A DNA stretch of 6,603 nucleotides from NCBI GenBank assembly GCA_012514965.1, contig JAAYZH010000287.1:1-6603 (forward strand). Direction: 5' to 3'. The position numbers and the translations under genes were made by a program. The notes below the pieces were generated by a model. That model did not search any database and was not told where the DNA came from. It saw only the letters and a program-made list of their open reading frames with translations. The stretch comes from Clostridiaceae bacterium. GTDB taxonomy: Bacteria > Bacillota > Clostridia > Saccharofermentanales > Fastidiosipilaceae. Of the stretch, positions 5,236 through 6,603 are shown piece by piece (the stretch's first letter is position 1; every line of letters starts with the position of its first letter).

Positions 5236-6603
5236 TTATACTCTCTCCTTGTCCAATAGCGCCAGGGCCTCTGCGCAAATGTTGCTTACACTGATGCCGT
5301 ATTGTTCAAGGACCAAACCGCGTTTGCCCTGCAAAATTGCCTGGTCCGGAATGTGAATAGACTTCATCCGGCAATTGTTCTCTCGGGCTCGTAAGCCGGC
5401 GCAGATCTCTTGTGAGCAGCTGCCGGTCTCGACGATTTCTTCGATTGTCACGATCGGCAAGAGCGAGGCTTCCTCTATCGAGGCCCAGTCTAGCGGTTTG
5501 AGTGAACGTAAGTCCAGTACTCCGGCAGATATACCTTGACCTGCGAGTTGAGCCGCTGCCTGCCAGGCCAGGCCTGTGGTATAACCCCACGCAACCAAGT
5601 TGAGGTCACTGCCCCGTTTCAGCCACTGTGCGCGCTCGATGCCATGATGAATGCTCCCTTGCTCCACCAGAGATCGGCGAATCTTGAAGAAATCATCTTT
5701 CGACAGGAGAGGCGCACCTTTGGGGTAGCGGATGATCACAGGACCTTCAGCTTTGGCCAAAGCAGTCTTCATCATGAGGAATAATTCGTCATAGTCGCGA
5801 GGGGCCAGAATTGTCCCTCCCGGCAATGCCCTTAAGTAGGCCAAATCGTACAAACCCTGGTGTGTTTCACCATCTTCACCGACAACCCCGGATCGGTCCA
5901 GGCAAAAAAGCACCGGCAGGTTCTGAAGGACCACATCATGCTGGACTTGGTCAAGCGCGCGCTGCAAGAAAGTTGAGTAAACTGCCACCACCGGACGCAA
6001 TCCGCCCGACGCCATGCCGGCAGCCAGGGCAACCGCGTGCTGTTCGGCAATACCGACATCGAAAAAGCGTTCAGGGAATAATTTGCCAAAGGCCTCCATA
6101 CCCGTACCGCTGGCCATGGCTGCGCAGATGCCCGTAACGCGCTCATCACGCACAGCGAAATACTGCAGGCAGCGGCTGAACGCGTCTGTAAAGCCGGAGC
6201 TGCGGCGCAGATCAGACTGGAATGTCTCTGTCGAATCACCCGTTTTGTCAACAAGCTCGACGTTCGGCACTCCGCTTTCGACTTCAAACGGGGCGACGCC
6301 GTGATAGTTTTGCGGTTGTGACACAGCGGGATGGTAACCTTGTCCTTTGACCGTGCAAATATGAATCAAAGTCGGCCCATTCGTCTCCGCTGCTGTCCGT
6401 AATGCACGCTCAAGGCTCTCCAGGTCATGGCCATCGATAGGTCCGTAATAACGGAACCCGAATGCCTCAAACATAGCGTTCTCTTGCGGCATGAATTTGC
6501 GCCGAAACCAGTTCTTGAGGCTCACGAGGCCACCGGCCAAAGGCTTGCCTATCCCCGGAATCCGATGGAGGAAGCGCTCGACCTTGCCCTTGAAACTTCG
6601 ATA
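5236..6603 (-). CDS. dxs: 1-deoxy-D-xylulose-5-phosphate synthase, C-terminal part (5' end outside window)
   Basis: DXS is the thiamine-diphosphate enzyme that condenses pyruvate with glyceraldehyde 3-phosphate, the first step of the methylerythritol phosphate route to isoprenoids and also a source of precursor for thiamine and pyridoxal. The frame stays open to the right edge, giving 455 residues; by alignment from memory with the E. coli enzyme about 180 N-terminal residues are missing. Visible, numbered from the edge: YYGPIDGHD (52-60), end of the N-terminal domain; the pyrimidine domain with FFDVGIAEQHA and its catalytic Glu at 187; YSTFLQRA (Y209, R215); DRSGVVGEDGETHQG with R237, D244 and H248, equivalent to E. 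coli R420, D427 and H431; IRYPKG with R292; then the transketolase C-terminal domain (about 330-455). All of these key residues are present, so the enzyme should be active. The TTG at 6540 is internal, not a start, because family-like sequence continues upstream. The gene stops 1 nt before nadK. Confidence 0.97.
   Translation of the reverse strand, partial: YRSFKGKVERFLHRIPGIGKPLAGGLVSLKNWFRRKFMPQENAMFEAFGFRYYGPIDGHDLESLERALRTAAETNGPTLIHICTVKGQGYHPAVSQPQNYHGVAPFEVESGVPNVELVDKTGDSTETFQSDLRRSSGFTDAFSRCLQYFAVRDERVTGICAAMASGTGMEAFGKLFPERFFDVGIAEQHAVALAAGMASGGLRPVVAVYSTFLQRALDQVQHDVVLQNLPVLFCLDRSGVVGEDGETHQGLYDLAYLRALPGGTILAPRDYDELFLMMKTALAKAEGPVIIRYPKGAPLLSKDDFFKIRRSLVEQGSIHHGIERAQWLKRGSDLNLVAWGYTTGLAWQAAAQLAGQGISAGVLDLRSLKPLDWASIEEASLLPIVTIEEIVETGSCSQEICAGLRARENNCRMKSIHIPDQAILQGKRGLVLEQYGISVSNICAEALALLDKERV
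5245..5250 (-). promoter_or_regulatory. Ribosome binding site supporting the GTG start of nadK
   Basis: AAGGAG on the minus strand, inside the last codons of dxs and 10 nt before the GTG. It decides in favour of the GTG over any internal ATG and indicates efficient re-initiation after the dxs stop. Confidence 0.7.

Noticed and set aside
5832..6287. Minus-strand open frame of 151 codons in another frame of dxs
   Set aside because: Shadow of dxs: the dxs frame carries every conserved DXS motif here, and the alternative frame is Trp/Arg/Cys-rich without motifs.

Overview
The window is a stretch of bacterial housekeeping DNA. All recognisable genes lie on the minus strand, so transcription runs from high to low coordinates. 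The order dxs - nadK - argR - recN, a 4-nt ATGA overlap, gaps of 1-2 nt and strong Shine-Dalgarno (SD) sequences point to a Gram-positive (Bacillota) genome, most likely of the class Clostridia. A genus cannot be named from the sequence alone. I see no mobile element, CRISPR array, tRNA, rRNA or phage gene.

Layout in transcription order: the C-terminal three quarters of dxs (enters from the right edge, ends at 5236); nadK, NAD kinase, GTG start 1 nt after dxs; argR, arginine repressor, overlapping the nadK stop; recN, DNA-repair ATPase, 2 nt after argR; a 47-nt gap with a small hairpin over the recN stop; a nitrilase-superfamily amidohydrolase; an RluA-family pseudouridine synthase 10 nt further on; a 192-nt AT-rich intergenic region with a good sigma-A-type promoter and three short inverted repeats; and the first 19 codons of a further gene with a near-perfect ribosome binding site and a hydrophobic N-terminus (possibly RNase Y, rny).

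The six coding regions from dxs to the pseudouridine synthase look like one operon whose promoter lies outside the window. The products are metabolically unrelated: isoprenoid precursor synthesis, NADP synthesis, arginine control, recombination repair, amide/nitrile hydrolysis and RNA modification. This matches the known Firmicutes cluster, which is conserved by position rather than by pathway. Two differences from its best-known form stand out. No tlyA-type rRNA methyltransferase gene lies between dxs and nadK, and recN is followed by the hydrolase and pseudouridine synthase instead of spoIVB-spo0A. No previously undescribed system is evident. The points most worth a second look are the altered cluster, the roughly 45-residue insertion in the pseudouridine synthase, the unassigned hydrolase, and the dyad-rich leader of the left-hand gene.
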